A stretch of DNA of 64,000 bases, from positions 496,001 through 560,000 of the forward strand of contig NZ_CP099397.1 in the NCBI RefSeq assembly GCF_021495345.1. The letters are read 5' to 3'. Below are positions 9,045 to 21,683 of the stretch, one piece after another. The first letter of the stretch is position 1. The number at the start of each line of letters is the position of its first letter. Under the pieces are notes generated by a model. That model was not told the origin of the DNA and made no database searches. It worked only from the letters and a program-made list of their open reading frames with translations. The position numbers and the translations under genes were made by a program. Source of the stretch: Pseudomonas hydrolytica. GTDB taxonomy: Bacteria; Pseudomonadota; Gammaproteobacteria; Pseudomonadales; Pseudomonadaceae.

Positions 9045-9890
9045 TCAGCGTTTCAGATCGAGGTTGTTCCAGATGGCCAGGCTGGGGCCGGCCAGGTTCA
9101 TGCTGTAGAAGTGCAGGCCCGGCGCGCCGCCTTGCAGCAGGCGTTCGCACATCTCGGTGATCACCTGCTCGCCGAAGGCGCGAATGCTCTCGGCGTCGTC
9201 GCCATAGGCTTCCAGCTGCTTGCGTATCCAGCGCGGGATTTCCGCGCCGCAGGCGTCGGAGAAGCGCGCCAGCTTGCTGTAGTTGGTGATCGGCATGATG
9301 CCCGGTACCACCGGGATGTCCACGCCCAGCTTGCGCACGCGCTCGACGAAGTAGAAGTAACTGTCGGCGTTGAAGAAGTACTGGGTGATGGCGCTGTCGG
9401 CACCGGCCTTGGCCTTGCGCACGAAGTTGGCGATGTCGTCTTCGAAGTTGCGCGCCTGCGGATGCATCTCCGGGTAGGCGGCCACCTCGATGTGGAAATG
9501 ATCGCCGGTTTCGCTGCGGATGAACTCGACCAGTTCGTTGGCGTAGCGCAGCTCGCCACTGGCCATGCCCATACCCGACGGCAGGTCGCCGCGCAGGGCG
9601 ACGATGCGCTTGATGCCGGCATTCTTGTACAGGTTGAGCAGTTCGAGCAGCTCGGCCTTGCTGTCGCCGACGCAGGACAGGTGCGGCGCGGTCGGCACCT
9701 TCACCTCGCCATCGAGTTGCAGCACGGTGTTGAGCGTGCGGTCGCGGGTCGAACCGCCGGCGCCATAGGTGCAGGAGAAGAAATCGGGTTTGTAGGCCGC
9801 CAGTTGGCGCGCCACGTCCATCAGTTTTTCATGCCCGGCTTCGGTCTTGGTGGGGAAGAACTCGAAGCTGTAGCGGCGTTCTTGGCTCAT
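9045..9890 (-). CDS. metF: 5,10-methylenetetrahydrofolate reductase
   Basis: The 281-residue protein is the FAD-dependent MetF that makes 5-methyltetrahydrofolate for methionine synthase. The sequence carries the conserved FEFFPTK start with the catalytic Glu at residue 10, the ALRGDLPSG substrate loop region and the QYFFNADSYFYF and PGIMPITNYSKL motifs. Length is normal for the bacterial single-domain enzyme. The ATG at 9890 gives MSQERRYSFEFFP. It lies just downstream of ahcY on the same strand, separated by a REP element, so the two methyl-cycle genes may be partly co-transcribed. Confidence 0.95.
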   Translation of the reverse strand: MSQERRYSFEFFPTKTEAGHEKLMDVARQLAAYKPDFFSCTYGAGGSTRDRTLNTVLQLDGEVKVPTAPHLSCVGDSKAELLELLNLYKNAGIKRIVALRGDLPSGMGMASGELRYANELVEFIRSETGDHFHIEVAAYPEMHPQARNFEDDIANFVRKAKAGADSAITQYFFNADSYFYFVERVRKLGVDIPVVPGIMPITNYSKLARFSDACGAEIPRWIRKQLEAYGDDAESIRAFGEQVITEMCERLLQGGAPGLHFYSMNLAGPSLAIWNNLDLKR

Positions 9891-9910
9891 AGGTTTCTAG
9901 CCTTGGAGAC

Positions 9911-9985
9911 GTAGGGTGGATGGCGTTTTTCCATCCACCTTGCGGGAAGTCGGCGGTGGATAAGCCAGAGGCTTATCCACCCTAC
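9911..9985. repeat. GTAG-footed REP pair between ahcY and metF
   Basis: The element starts GTAGGGTGGATGG and ends with TTATCCACCCTAC. Each end forms its own hairpin (GTGGATGG/CCATCCAC and GTGGATAAGCC/GGCTTATCCAC). The two units point at each other, as in a BIME. It begins 4 nt after the ahcY stop codon. Confidence 0.75.
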
Positions 9986-9988
9986 GCA

Positions 9989-11647
<1,659 letters not shown>

Positions 11648-11729
11648 TCACATACCCCGCTTCGGGCCATGGACGCCAGCCGGGTCACGGCTCAGGCTGC
11701 GCATTCCATCATCCGAATGCGGAGCTTCC

Positions 11730-12116
11730 ATGACCCTTGCCTACTGGTGCGTGCTGATCGCCATCCTCCTGCCCTATCTGGCCACCACAACCGCCAAGTT
11801 CTTCGGGCCCGGTTACGGGCCGCGGGCCAACAGCGACCCGCGCGCCTTCCTCGCCGGCCTCGAGGGCTGGCGCAAGCGCGCCAACAATGCCCAGCTCAAT
11901 GGCTTCGAGGTGACTCCGGCCTTCGCCGCGGCAGTGATCATCGCCCATCAGGCGGGTGGCGCCGAGCAGGGGCTGCTCGATCAGCTGGCCATGGCGTTCA
12001 TCGTCAGCCGCGTGCTGTATCTCATCTGCTACCTGGCCGACTGGGGGCCGGTGCGCTCGCTGGTATGGTTCGCCGGCATGGGGCTGATTGTCGCGCTGTT
12101 CGTGGTCTCTGCCTGA
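11730..12116 (+). CDS. MAPEG family membrane protein
   Basis: This 128-residue protein has four predicted membrane helices and the MAPEG signatures RANSDPRAFLAGLEGWRKRA and NAQLNGFEVTPAFAAAV. Bacterial MAPEG proteins resemble glutathione-dependent microsomal transferases, but most are uncharacterised. The gene is divergent from ahcY, so its promoter shares the region upstream of the riboswitch. Nothing in the sequence identifies a substrate. Confidence 0.87.
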   Translation: MTLAYWCVLIAILLPYLATTTAKFFGPGYGPRANSDPRAFLAGLEGWRKRANNAQLNGFEVTPAFAAAVIIAHQAGGAEQGLLDQLAMAFIVSRVLYLICYLADWGPVRSLVWFAGMGLIVALFVVSA

Positions 12117-12272
12117 GTCGCGGCGCCATGGGGTGGGGCCAGGCTGGCGCTGCCTGGTCGCCCTATGCCCTGCGTCAGGGACATCGGGACACCCGCGGTA
12201 AAACAGTGCGCTTGGCCTGATGGGGATCAGTGGCGATACTGGCGGACCGTTTTTCAAGCCGGACGCGTCACG

Positions 12273-12719
12273 ATGAAATTCAAAGCCCTGCTGCTGGCCT
12301 GCGCCTGCCTGTTTCTGGTTGCCTGCGGTGGCGTCGATCCCGACTCGCCGCTGGGCCAGCGTCAGGCGCTGTTCAAGCAGATGCTCAAGGTCAGCGAGGA
12401 TCTCGGTGGCATGCTGCGCGGGCGCATCGCCTATGACGAGGCCCGCTTCGTTGCCGGTGCGGCCGAGCTCGATCGCCTGTCGCGCGAGCCCTGGCAGCAC
12501 TTTCCCGACGTCCGTGACGACGAGCGCAGCAAGGCCAATCCCGAGCTCTGGCAGCGCCAGGAGCAGTTCCAGCAGATGGCGCGCGACCTGGAACAGGCCA
12601 CTGCCGCGCTGGTGCAGGCTACCGTCTCGCCGCCGCTAAGGCGTTCCCGGCTGGAGCCGGCGGTACGTGAGGTCGAGGACAGTTGCGAGGCCTGCCACAA
12701 GGCATTCCGCGCTTACTGA
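12273..12719 (+). CDS. Cytochrome c' -like lipoprotein
   Basis: The 148-residue product begins with a lipoprotein signal ending in LVAC (Cys18) and carries a single haem-c motif CEACH near the C-terminus (CEACHKAFRAY), the arrangement seen in cytochrome c'/c-556 type four-helix bundles. It is predicted to be membrane-anchored in the periplasm. The start MKFKALLLACAC was chosen over an upstream in-frame ATG at 12165 because of the signal peptide. The 3' end overlaps the convergent DUF1090 gene by 7 bp. The electron partner is unknown. Confidence 0.83.
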   Translation: MKFKALLLACACLFLVACGGVDPDSPLGQRQALFKQMLKVSEDLGGMLRGRIAYDEARFVAGAAELDRLSREPWQHFPDVRDDERSKANPELWQRQEQFQQMARDLEQATAALVQATVSPPLRRSRLEPAVREVEDSCEACHKAFRAY

Positions 12720-13120
12720 TCGGCCCGCGCTTCGGCTTCGGCCTGCTCCAGCTCGGAGCGCGCCTCGGCCAGTTTGGCCTGACGCTTGGCGATCTTCTCC
12801 TGGTCGCCCTTGCCCATGGCGTCGCGCAGGTCCATCTCCCGCCGCTGCACCTCCTGACGTGCTTCTTCCACGCCGGCCAGGCGCTGACGGTGCAGCGAGG
12901 CTTCATCGCAATGGGCTTCGACATTGCCCAGGGCCCGGTGCAAGCCATCCAGTTCCTGCGAGTTGCCCTGCGCGCGGGCGGTCTCGATCTTCTCCTGCAG
13001 GATCTGGCGCTTGGTCGGGCAGTCGACGTCGACGTCGGCGTCGGCCTCGGCGGCCAGGAGAGGGGTGGCGTGCAGCCCGGCGGCCAGCAGCAGGCCGAGC
13101 AAGGTGGCTTGACGAATCAT
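12713..13120 (-). CDS. DUF1090 family periplasmic protein
   Basis: This 135-residue protein has a signal peptide (cleaved after LLAA, about residue 24), a conserved pair of Cys in DCPTKRQ and EAHCDEAS, and a long charged helix in the C-terminal half, as in the YqjC/DUF1090 family. The function is unknown in the family. It is convergent with the cytochrome c' gene and overlaps it by 7 bp, and ligB lies upstream on the same strand with an 83-bp gap. Confidence 0.85.
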   Translation of the reverse strand: MIRQATLLGLLLAAGLHATPLLAAEADADVDVDCPTKRQILQEKIETARAQGNSQELDGLHRALGNVEAHCDEASLHRQRLAGVEEARQEVQRREMDLRDAMGKGDQEKIAKRQAKLAEARSELEQAEAEARADQ

Positions 13121-13203
13121 GGTGTTTCCTCGTGGGTGCCTATTTCGAGTGACCGTGGCAGATGCACGAGGTTCGGCCCAGGTGACCGATCACCTGGCCT
13201 GGT

Positions 13204-14955
<1,752 letters not shown>

Positions 14956-14989
14956 TCAGGAAGCGGTGTGCCGCCTGCCCGGCGCCCAA

Positions 14990-15014
14990 CAAAAAGCCCC
15001 GCATGGCGGGGCTT
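14990..15014 (-). terminator. Rho-independent terminator of metK
   Basis: On the minus strand the stem AAGCCCCGC/GCGGGGCTT is followed by a run of T residues, 19 bp after the metK stop codon. Confidence 0.88.
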
Positions 15015-15032
15015 CTGGGTTGTGCCGATGCC

Positions 15033-16223
15033 TTACAGGCCGGCCGCGGCGCGCAGGTCGGCAGCCTTGTCGGTGCGCTCCCAGGTGAAGGTGGTGAAGC
15101 TGTCTTCGCCCACGGTCTTCTGCTGCGGGGTACGGCCGAAGTGACCGTAGGCCGCGGTGTCCTGGTACATCGGGTGCAGCAGGTCGAGCATGCGGGTGAT
15201 GGCGTAGGGACGCAGGTCGAACACCTCGCGCACCAGCTTGATGATGGTCTCTTCGCTGACCTTGTTGGTGCCGAAGGTGTTCACCGAAATCGAGGTCGGC
15301 TGGGCCACGCCGATGGCGTAGGACACCTGGATCTCGCAGCGCTCGGCCAGGCCGGCGGCAACGATGTTCTTGGCCACGTAGCGACCGGCGTAGGCCGCCG
15401 AGCGGTCGACCTTGGACGGGTCCTTGCCGGAGAAGGCGCCGCCGCCGTGGCGAGCCATGCCGCCGTAGCTGTCGACGATGATCTTGCGCCCGGTCAGGCC
15501 GCAGTCGCCGACCGGACCGCCGATGACGAACTTGCCGGTGGGGTTGATGTGGTACTGGGTGTCCTTGTGCAGCAGTTCGGCCGGCAGGGTGTGCTTGACG
15601 ATCAGCTCCATCACCGCTTCCTGCAGGTCGGCCTGGCTGATTTCCGGGTTGTGCTGGGTGGACAGCACCACGGCGTCGATGCCGACCACCTTGCCGTTCT
15701 CGTAGCGGCAGGTGACCTGGGACTTCGCATCCGGGCGCAGCCACGGCAGCAGGCCGGACTTGCGCGCCTCTGCCTGGCGCTCGACCAGGCGGTGCGACAG
15801 CACGATGGGCGCCGGCATCAGCACGTCGGTCTCGTTGCTGGCGTAGCCGAACATCAGGCCCTGGTCACCGGCGCCCTGGTCTTCCGGCTTGGCGCGGTCG
15901 ACGCCCTGGTTGATGTCCGGGGACTGCTTGCCAATGATGTTGATGATGCCGCAGGTGTTGCCGTCGAAGCCGACGTCGCTGCTGGTGTAGCCGATGTTGC
16001 AGATCACGTCGCGGACGATCTGTTCCAGATCGACCCAGGCGCTGGTGGTGACTTCGCCGGCGACGATGGCCACGCCGGTCTTCACCAGGGTTTCCACGGC
16101 CACGCGGGCGTGCTTGTCCTGGACGATGATGGCGTCGAGCACGGCATCGGAAATCTGATCGGCGATCTTGTCCGGATGCCCCTCGGACACGGACTCGGAG
16201 GTGAACAGGGAGTATTCGCTCAT
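15033..16223 (-). CDS. metK: S-adenosylmethionine synthase
   Basis: The 396-residue enzyme makes S-adenosylmethionine from methionine and ATP. The family motifs [31 protein letters not shown] and [19 protein letters not shown] are all present. The start codon overlaps the stop codon of the upstream ArsR-methyltransferase gene (ATGA, 16220-16223), so the two are translationally coupled. A terminator follows. The arrangement suggests that S-adenosylmethionine synthesis is controlled by the regulator encoded in the same operon. Confidence 0.97.
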   Translation of the reverse strand: MSEYSLFTSESVSEGHPDKIADQISDAVLDAIIVQDKHARVAVETLVKTGVAIVAGEVTTSAWVDLEQIVRDVICNIGYTSSDVGFDGNTCGIINIIGKQSPDINQGVDRAKPEDQGAGDQGLMFGYASNETDVLMPAPIVLSHRLVERQAEARKSGLLPWLRPDAKSQVTCRYENGKVVGIDAVVLSTQHNPEISQADLQEAVMELIVKHTLPAELLHKDTQYHINPTGKFVIGGPVGDCGLTGRKIIVDSYGGMARHGGGAFSGKDPSKVDRSAAYAGRYVAKNIVAAGLAERCEIQVSYAIGVAQPTSISVNTFGTNKVSEETIIKLVREVFDLRPYAITRMLDLLHPMYQDTAAYGHFGRTPQQKTVGEDSFTTFTWERTDKAADLRAAAGL

Positions 16224-17224
16224 GGGTGGGTTCCTTGTGTGCCGTAACGGGTGGCAGGTCGCATGATGGGTTTGGCGAAGTGCCGTAACTGAATCTGAAA
16301 GCCGTTCTTCAGGCCGATGTAGAGGCTTTCGCCAGGGACCAGGCCGGCGGCCGTCGCCCAGCGCGCCAGATCGTCCTGTTCGAAGCCGAGCCAGAGATCG
16401 CCGCAGGCTTCCCTGGCCCAGCTCTGGTCATGGCTGCACAGCTCGCTGAGCAGCAGGCTGCCGCCGGGAGCGACCAGTCGCGCCAGTTGGCGAAACGCCT
16501 CGGCCGGCGTGGCGAGATGGTGCAGCACCATGTTCAGCACCACGCAATCGGCCGGCGGCTGCTCATCCTGCAGGGCGTCGGCCAGCTTCAGCTCGACGTT
16601 GGCCAGGCCTTCGGCGGCGCAGCGCTGGCTGGCCAGCTCGAGCATAGCCGGGCTGTTGTCCAGTGCGGTGACGCGGGTGAAACGGCGGGCCAGCTCGGGC
16701 AGGAAGGCGCCGTCGCCGGGGCCGATCTCCAGGGCACTGGCATCGGGCGTGAACTGCAGCGCATCGAGCAGCGCCAGCAGGCTGTCGCGGTATTGCGGCA
16801 GGCCGGCGATCAGGTCCTGCTGGGCCTGGAAACTGGCGGCCATGCGGGCGAAGAAGTCGCGGCTGACGGTGGCGCGCTGCTGATGCACGGTGGCGATGCG
16901 TGCCTGCACCTCGCCTGGCAGCGGCAGCTCGTCGATGTCGTCCAGCAGCGCCGCATGCAGGCGGCCGCCGGGTAGGGCGCGGCGGTAGAAGATGGCGTTG
17001 CCTTCGCGCCGCGTGGCCACCAGGCCGGCCTGGGCCAGCACCTTGAGGTGGTGGCTCATGCCGGATTGGCCGATGGCGAAGATCTGCGCCAGCTCCAGCA
17101 CGCCGAACGAGTCGTTGCTCAGCGCGCGCAGAACGTTCAGGCGCAGCGCATCGCCGCCGGCCTTGCACAGGGCGGCGAGCTCGTCGCAGGGGTCGAAGTC
17201 CAGCTGGGGGGCGCGCAGGGTCAT
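16220..17224 (-). CDS. ArsR-type regulator fused to a SAM-dependent methyltransferase domain
   Basis: The 334-residue product has an N-terminal winged-helix domain of the ArsR/SmtB type (about 15-90, recognition helix [19 protein letters not shown]) and a C-terminal class-I methyltransferase fold (motif [16 protein letters not shown] about 170; [20 protein letters not shown] later). It ends in a 4-bp ATGA overlap with metK. The ArsR-family SAH-responsive repressor SahR controls methionine-cycle genes in Proteobacteria, and this gene fits that role, with the methyltransferase fold as a likely SAM/SAH sensor; that is inference. A 32-bp palindrome lies upstream. The start is uncertain: an in-frame ATG at 17254 adds ten residues, and neither has a good ribosome site. 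Confidence 0.87.
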   Translation of the reverse strand: MTLRAPQLDFDPCDELAALCKAGGDALRLNVLRALSNDSFGVLELAQIFAIGQSGMSHHLKVLAQAGLVATRREGNAIFYRRALPGGRLHAALLDDIDELPLPGEVQARIATVHQQRATVSRDFFARMAASFQAQQDLIAGLPQYRDSLLALLDALQFTPDASALEIGPGDGAFLPELARRFTRVTALDNSPAMLELASQRCAAEGLANVELKLADALQDEQPPADCVVLNMVLHHLATPAEAFRQLARLVAPGGSLLLSELCSHDQSWAREACGDLWLGFEQDDLARWATAAGLVPGESLYIGLKNGFQIQLRHFAKPIMRPATRYGTQGTHP

Positions 17225-17260
17225 GGTGGCGCAGTCTAGTCGGTCATTTTTCATACAGCA

Positions 17261-17292
17261 ACAGCAATATCAAAAAGTTTTGATATTGCTGT
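17261..17292. promoter_or_regulatory. Perfect 32-bp palindrome, probable operator of the ArsR-methyltransferase/metK operon
   Basis: Perfect 15-bp arms ACAGCAATATCAAAA and TTTTGATATTGCTGT are separated by two bases. The palindrome sits 5 bp past the reading frame of the upstream LysR gene and 37 bp before the chosen ATG of the regulator. No T-run follows on either strand, so an operator is more likely than a terminator. A site for the ArsR-type protein itself is the simplest reading. Confidence 0.7.
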
Positions 17293-17296
17293 GTGG

Positions 17297-18181
17297 CTAG
17301 TGCGGCGGCTCGCTCAGCGCCAGAAAGGCCGCCGGCGCCGGGCTCAGGCTGGCACCGGGGCGCCACAGCACGTGCAGCTCGCGCTCGATCTGCAGGTCCA
17401 GCACGGTCAGGCGCTGCAGTTCGCCGCTGGCCAGTTCGCGCTCGACCACCCGCTGCGACAGCCAGGCGATGCCCTGGCCGTCGGCAAGCAGGCGCTTGAG
17501 CGCTTCGGTGCTGCCGATGGCCATGCCGGCGCGAGGCTCCAGACCATGGACGCGATAGGCCTGCTCGACGCTGGCGCGCGCGCCGGAGCCGGGTTCGCGC
17601 ATGTACAGCGGGTAGGCCTGCAGCTCGCTGGCCTGCAAGGGCGCGGCTGTTCTGGCCAGCGGATGCCGGGGCGCCACCACCGGCAGCAAGGCGTCGCGAG
17701 CCAGCAGGCGATGGTCGTAATCGGCCTGGGCGAAAGGCCCTTCGACGAAGCCGAGGCTGATGCGCCCGTCATCCAGTTGGCGGGTCACCGCCTCGGTATT
17801 GCTCACCTCCAGGCTGACGAAGATCTGCGGATGCAGGGCGCGGAAGCGGCTGATCAGCGGCGGCAGCAGGTAGGCGCCGAGCGTGGCGCTGGCGCCCAGG
17901 TGCAGCTCGCCCTGCTCCAGCTGGGCGAAATCGCGCAGGTCGCGCTCGGCCGCCTGTTCCAGGACGAAGATGCGCCGCGCGTAATCGAGCAGACGCTGGC
18001 CGCCTTCGGTCAGCTGCACGCCGCGCGGCAGACGGTCGAACAGGCGCAGGTCGAGGCTGGCCTCCAGCTCCCGAATCTCCCGAGTCACTGCCGGCTGGCT
18101 GATATGCAGGCGCTCGGCACCGGCGCTGATGCTGCCGGCCTCGGCGACGGCGAGAAAGACCTTGAGGTGGTGAAGGTTCAT
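17297..18181 (-). CDS. LysR-family transcriptional regulator
   Basis: This is a 294-residue LysR regulator with an N-terminal winged helix-turn-helix (1-60, MNLHHLKVFLAVAEAGSISA and HISQPAVTREIRELEASL) and a periplasmic-binding-protein-like effector domain (about 90-290). It is divergent from a TDT-family transporter gene across a 109-bp spacer that contains a LysR-type inverted repeat, so it most likely controls that transporter. The effector is unknown. Related CysB/CbbR-like proteins respond to small anions, which would suit a TDT exporter. Confidence 0.88.
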   Translation of the reverse strand: MNLHHLKVFLAVAEAGSISAGAERLHISQPAVTREIRELEASLDLRLFDRLPRGVQLTEGGQRLLDYARRIFVLEQAAERDLRDFAQLEQGELHLGASATLGAYLLPPLISRFRALHPQIFVSLEVSNTEAVTRQLDDGRISLGFVEGPFAQADYDHRLLARDALLPVVAPRHPLARTAAPLQASELQAYPLYMREPGSGARASVEQAYRVHGLEPRAGMAIGSTEALKRLLADGQGIAWLSQRVVERELASGELQRLTVLDLQIERELHVLWRPGASLSPAPAAFLALSEPPH

Positions 18182-18218
18182 GGCTTTGCATAAATAGAAG
18201 GCATGTTTTAGATGCTGA

Positions 18219-18235
18219 ATATGTATTTTTCATAT
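18219..18235. promoter_or_regulatory. ATATG-N7-CATAT inverted repeat in the LysR/TDT divergent spacer
   Basis: A 5-bp inverted repeat with a 7-bp AT spacer has the T-N11-A geometry of LysR boxes. It lies in the only AT-rich stretch between the LysR gene and the transporter gene. Confidence 0.5.
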
Positions 18236-18290
18236 GGCAAGTCGATTCTTACCCTGTGCTCGTCATTCATGCCACGGGACCACCCGACTC

Positions 18291-19445
18291 ATGCCGCGCC
18301 CCTTCAGCCGTCTGCCCGAGCCATTGGCCGTCATCCGCCACTTCACCCCCAGCTGGTTCGCCGTGACCATGGGCACCGGCGTACTGGCGCTGGTGGTCGC
18401 CCATCTGCCGTGGCAGCTGCCCGGCCTGCTGCTGTTGGCCGAAGGCCTGTGGTTGTTCGGCGTGGCGCTGTTCGCCCTGTTCAGCCTGCTGTTCATGCTG
18501 CGTGTGGCGCTGTTTCGCGAGACCATCGCGCCGATGCTGCTGCACCCGGTGCAGTCGATGTTCCTCGGCGCGATTCCCATGGGCCTGGCGGTGCTGATCA
18601 AGGGCCTGCTGCTGTTCGGTGCGCCGCGCTGGGGCGAGGGTGTCTACGCCCTGGCGCATGCGCTGTGGTGGCTGGATGCGGCGCTGGCGTTGCTCGGCGC
18701 GCTGCTGGTGCCCTACCTGATGTTCACCCGCCAGCACCATGCGCTGGAAAAGCTCACCGCGGTCTGGCTGCTGCCGATCGTCGCGCCGGAGGTGGCCGCC
18801 AGCACCGCGGGTTCGCTGGCGCCGCACCTGGCGGCGACTGACGCCCAGTTGTTGCTGGTGGCCGGCTTCGTCCTCTGGGGCGTGTCGCTGTCGCTGGCCT
18901 TCTCGCTGATTACTCTGGTGCTGCTGCGCCTGGCCCTGCACAAGCTGCCGGACACCGATTTCGCCGCCACCAGCTGGCTGCCGCTGGGGCCACTGGCCAC
19001 CGGCTGCCTCGGCCTGCTGAGCATGGGCCAGGCGGCGCCCCTGGCCTTCGCCGGCACGCCGCTGAGCGGTGCCGCCGAGCTGGCCCGCGACCTCGGCCTG
19101 ATCGGCGGTCTGGCCTTGTGGGGCGCCGGGCTCTGGTGGCTGGTGATCGCCACGCTGTTCACCCGGCACTACATCCGCGACAACATGCCGTTCAACCTCG
19201 GCTGGTGGGGCTTCACCTTTCCGCTGGGGGTATTCACCCTGGCCACCTTCGAGCTGCAGGCGCTGACCGGTCTGGCCTTCTTCGCCTTCGTCGGCGTGCT
19301 GCTGACGGTGCAGCTGGCGGCTGTCTGGTCGCTGGTGCTGAGCCGGACCCTGGCCGGAGTCTGGCATGGCGAACTGTTCCAGGCGCCCTGTCTGGGCGGC
19401 CCGGGCAGCCCCGCTGTCGGCGTGCTGAGCGAGCAGGCGAGCTGA
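18291..19445 (+). CDS. TDT (tellurite-resistance/dicarboxylate) family transporter
   Basis: The 384-residue integral membrane protein has about ten hydrophobic helices in the SLAC1/TehA-like fold of the TDT family (opening motif HFTPSWFAVTMGTGVLAL, central WLLPIVAPEVAASTAG, and NLGWWGFTFPLGVFTLAT near the end). Family members carry malate, sulfite, nitrate or chloride. The YxxPxxAPxxAA-like element is typical of the branch annotated as C4-dicarboxylate or sulfite transporters. MPRPFSRLPEPL was chosen as start. The divergent LysR gene probably regulates it. The substrate is not determinable here. Confidence 0.85.
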   Translation: MPRPFSRLPEPLAVIRHFTPSWFAVTMGTGVLALVVAHLPWQLPGLLLLAEGLWLFGVALFALFSLLFMLRVALFRETIAPMLLHPVQSMFLGAIPMGLAVLIKGLLLFGAPRWGEGVYALAHALWWLDAALALLGALLVPYLMFTRQHHALEKLTAVWLLPIVAPEVAASTAGSLAPHLAATDAQLLLVAGFVLWGVSLSLAFSLITLVLLRLALHKLPDTDFAATSWLPLGPLATGCLGLLSMGQAAPLAFAGTPLSGAAELARDLGLIGGLALWGAGLWWLVIATLFTRHYIRDNMPFNLGWWGFTFPLGVFTLATFELQALTGLAFFAFVGVLLTVQLAAVWSLVLSRTLAGVWHGELFQAPCLGGPGSPAVGVLSEQAS

Positions 19446-19557
19446 TTCGCGACGATCTACGACCATCTGTCATTGCCCCGCGGGGGCCGGCTGGGCGAAA
19501 ATGGCCGTCTTTTTCGCCCCCTTCATCAAGAAGCAGCCCCCGTAGGAGATTTGAGCG

Positions 19558-21558
19558 ATGCCCAGCCGTCGTGAGCGAGCCAATGCCATTCGTGCCCTCA
19601 GCATGGATGCCGTGCAGAAAGCCAACAGCGGCCACCCGGGTGCCCCCATGGGCATGGCGGACATCGCCGAGGTGCTGTGGCGCGACTACCTCAAGCACAA
19701 CCCGAGCAACCCGAATTTCGCCGATCGTGACCGCTTCGTGCTGTCCAACGGCCATGGTTCGATGCTGATCTACTCGCTGCTGCACCTGACCGGTTACGAC
19801 CTGGGCATCGAGGATCTCAAGCAGTTCCGCCAGCTGCACAGCCGCACCCCGGGCCACCCGGAATACGGCTACACCCCGGGCGTGGAGACCACCACCGGTC
19901 CGCTCGGCCAGGGCATCGCCAACGCGGTCGGCTTCGCCATCGCCGAGAAGGTGCTGGGTGCGCAGTTCAACCGCGACGGCCACCAGATCGTCGATCACTT
20001 CACCTACGTGTTCCTCGGCGACGGCTGCATGATGGAAGGCATCAGCCATGAAGTCTGCTCGCTGGCCGGCACCCTGGGCCTGGGCAAGCTGATCGCCTTC
20101 TACGACGACAACGGCATCTCCATCGACGGCGAGGTCGAGGGCTGGTTCACCGACGACACGCCCAAGCGCTTCGAGTCCTACGGCTGGCAGGTGATCCGCA
20201 ACGTCGACGGCCATGACGCCGACGAGATCAAGATGGCCATCGACACCGCGCGCAAGAGCGCGGACCAGCCGACCCTGATCTGCTGCAAGACCACCATCGG
20301 CTTCGGCTCGCCGAACAAGCAGGGCAAGGAAGAGTGCCACGGCGCGCCGCTGGGCAATGACGAAATCGCCCTGACCCGTGCGGCCCTGAACTGGAACCAT
20401 GGCCCGTTCGAGATCCCGGCCGAGATCTACGCCGAGTGGGACGCCAAGGCTGCCGGTGCTGCCGCCGAAGCCGCCTGGAACGAAAAATTCGCCGCTTACG
20501 CCGCTGCGTTCCCCGAGCTGGCTGCCGAGTTCAAGCGCCGTATCGCTGGCGAGCTGCCGGCCGATTTCGCCGAGAAGGCCGCCGCCTATATCAAGGACGT
20601 CGCCGAGAAGGGCGAGACCATCGCCAGCCGCAAGGCCAGCCAGAACGCGCTGAACGCCTTCGGTCCGCTGCTGCCGGAGTTCCTCGGCGGCTCGGCCGAC
20701 CTGGCCGGCTCCAACCTGACCCTGTGGAAGGGCTGCAAGGGCGTCACCGAAGAGGACGCTGCTGGCAACTACCTGTTCTACGGCGTGCGCGAATTCGGCA
20801 TGAGCGCGATCATGAACGGCATCGCCCTGCACGGCGGCTTCGTGCCGTACGGCGCGACCTTCCTGATCTTCATGGAATACGCGCGCAACGCCGTGCGCAT
20901 GTCGGCGCTGATGAAGCAGCGCGTGCTCTACGTGTTCACCCACGACTCCATCGGCCTCGGCGAAGACGGCCCGACCCACCAGCCGATCGAGCAGCTGGCC
21001 AGCCTGCGCGGCACGCCCAACCTCGACACCTGGCGTCCATGCGACGCGGTGGAATCGGCGGTAGCCTGGAAGCACGCCATCGAGCGCGCCGACGGCCCCA
21101 GCGCCCTGGTGTTCAGCCGCCAGAACCTGCCCCACCAGGCGCGCGACGCCCAGCAACTGGCCGACATCGCCCGTGGCGGCTACGTGCTCAAGGACTGCGC
21201 CGGCGAGCCGGAACTGATCCTGATCGCCACCGGTTCGGAAGTCGCCCTGGCCATGCAGGCTGCCGCCAAGCTGGACGAGCAGGGCCGCAAGGTGCGCGTG
21301 GTTTCCATGCCGTCGACCAGCGTGTTCGACGCCCAGGACGCCGCCTACAAGCAGGCCGTGCTGCCGCTGCAGGTCGGTGCGCGCATCGCCATCGAAGCCT
21401 CGCATGCCGACTACTGGTACAAGTACGTGGGCCTGGACGGCCGCATCATCGGCATGACCAGCTTCGGCGAGTCGGCCCCGGCCCCGGCGCTGTTCGAGCA
21501 CTTCGGTTTCACCGTCGAGAACATCGTCGTTACCGCCGAAGAGCTGCTGGACGCCTGA
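19558..21558 (+). CDS. tkt: Transketolase
   Basis: The 666-residue thiamine-diphosphate enzyme transfers two-carbon units in the pentose phosphate pathway. It has the transketolase start ([39 protein letters not shown] without its final residues), the ThDP-binding GDGCMMEG (154-161) and the C-terminal pyrimidine and transketolase-C domains. A TAGGAG ribosome site lies before ATG 19558. It is followed by epd, pgk and, after two lipoprotein genes, fba on the same strand, the usual central-carbon cluster of Pseudomonas. Confidence 0.96.
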   Translation: MPSRRERANAIRALSMDAVQKANSGHPGAPMGMADIAEVLWRDYLKHNPSNPNFADRDRFVLSNGHGSMLIYSLLHLTGYDLGIEDLKQFRQLHSRTPGHPEYGYTPGVETTTGPLGQGIANAVGFAIAEKVLGAQFNRDGHQIVDHFTYVFLGDGCMMEGISHEVCSLAGTLGLGKLIAFYDDNGISIDGEVEGWFTDDTPKRFESYGWQVIRNVDGHDADEIKMAIDTARKSADQPTLICCKTTIGFGSPNKQGKEECHGAPLGNDEIALTRAALNWNHGPFEIPAEIYAEWDAKAAGAAAEAAWNEKFAAYAAAFPELAAEFKRRIAGELPADFAEKAAAYIKDVAEKGETIASRKASQNALNAFGPLLPEFLGGSADLAGSNLTLWKGCKGVTEEDAAGNYLFYGVREFGMSAIMNGIALHGGFVPYGATFLIFMEYARNAVRMSALMKQRVLYVFTHDSIGLGEDGPTHQPIEQLASLRGTPNLDTWRPCDAVESAVAWKHAIERADGPSALVFSRQNLPHQARDAQQLADIARGGYVLKDCAGEPELILIATGSEVALAMQAAAKLDEQGRKVRVVSMPSTSVFDAQDAAYKQAVLPLQVGARIAIEASHADYWYKYVGLDGRIIGMTSFGESAPAPALFEHFGFTVENIVVTAEELLDA

Positions 21559-21568
21559 TGCCTTGTCG

Positions 21569-21660
21569 CCCCTCTCCCGCTTGCGGGAGGGGGCCGGGAA
21601 GAGGGTTGTGGCTGTCGGCGGCCCTCTCCCCAGCTCTCTCCCGTCAACGGGCGAGGGGTT
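21569..21660. repeat. CCCTCTCCC-type palindromic repeat between tkt and epd
   Basis: It contains CCTCTCCCGCTTGCGGGAGG as one hairpin and a second, inverted CTCTCCC unit. It resembles the elements at 1627-1696 and 63779-63880. Confidence 0.72.
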
Positions 21661-21683
21661 GAACTCCGAACCTGCGAGACACC

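Noticed and set aside
17261..17292. Palindrome as a terminator of the LysR gene
   Set aside because: The stem is AT-rich and no T-run follows on the minus strand; the exact symmetry and the position before the ArsR-type gene fit an operator better.
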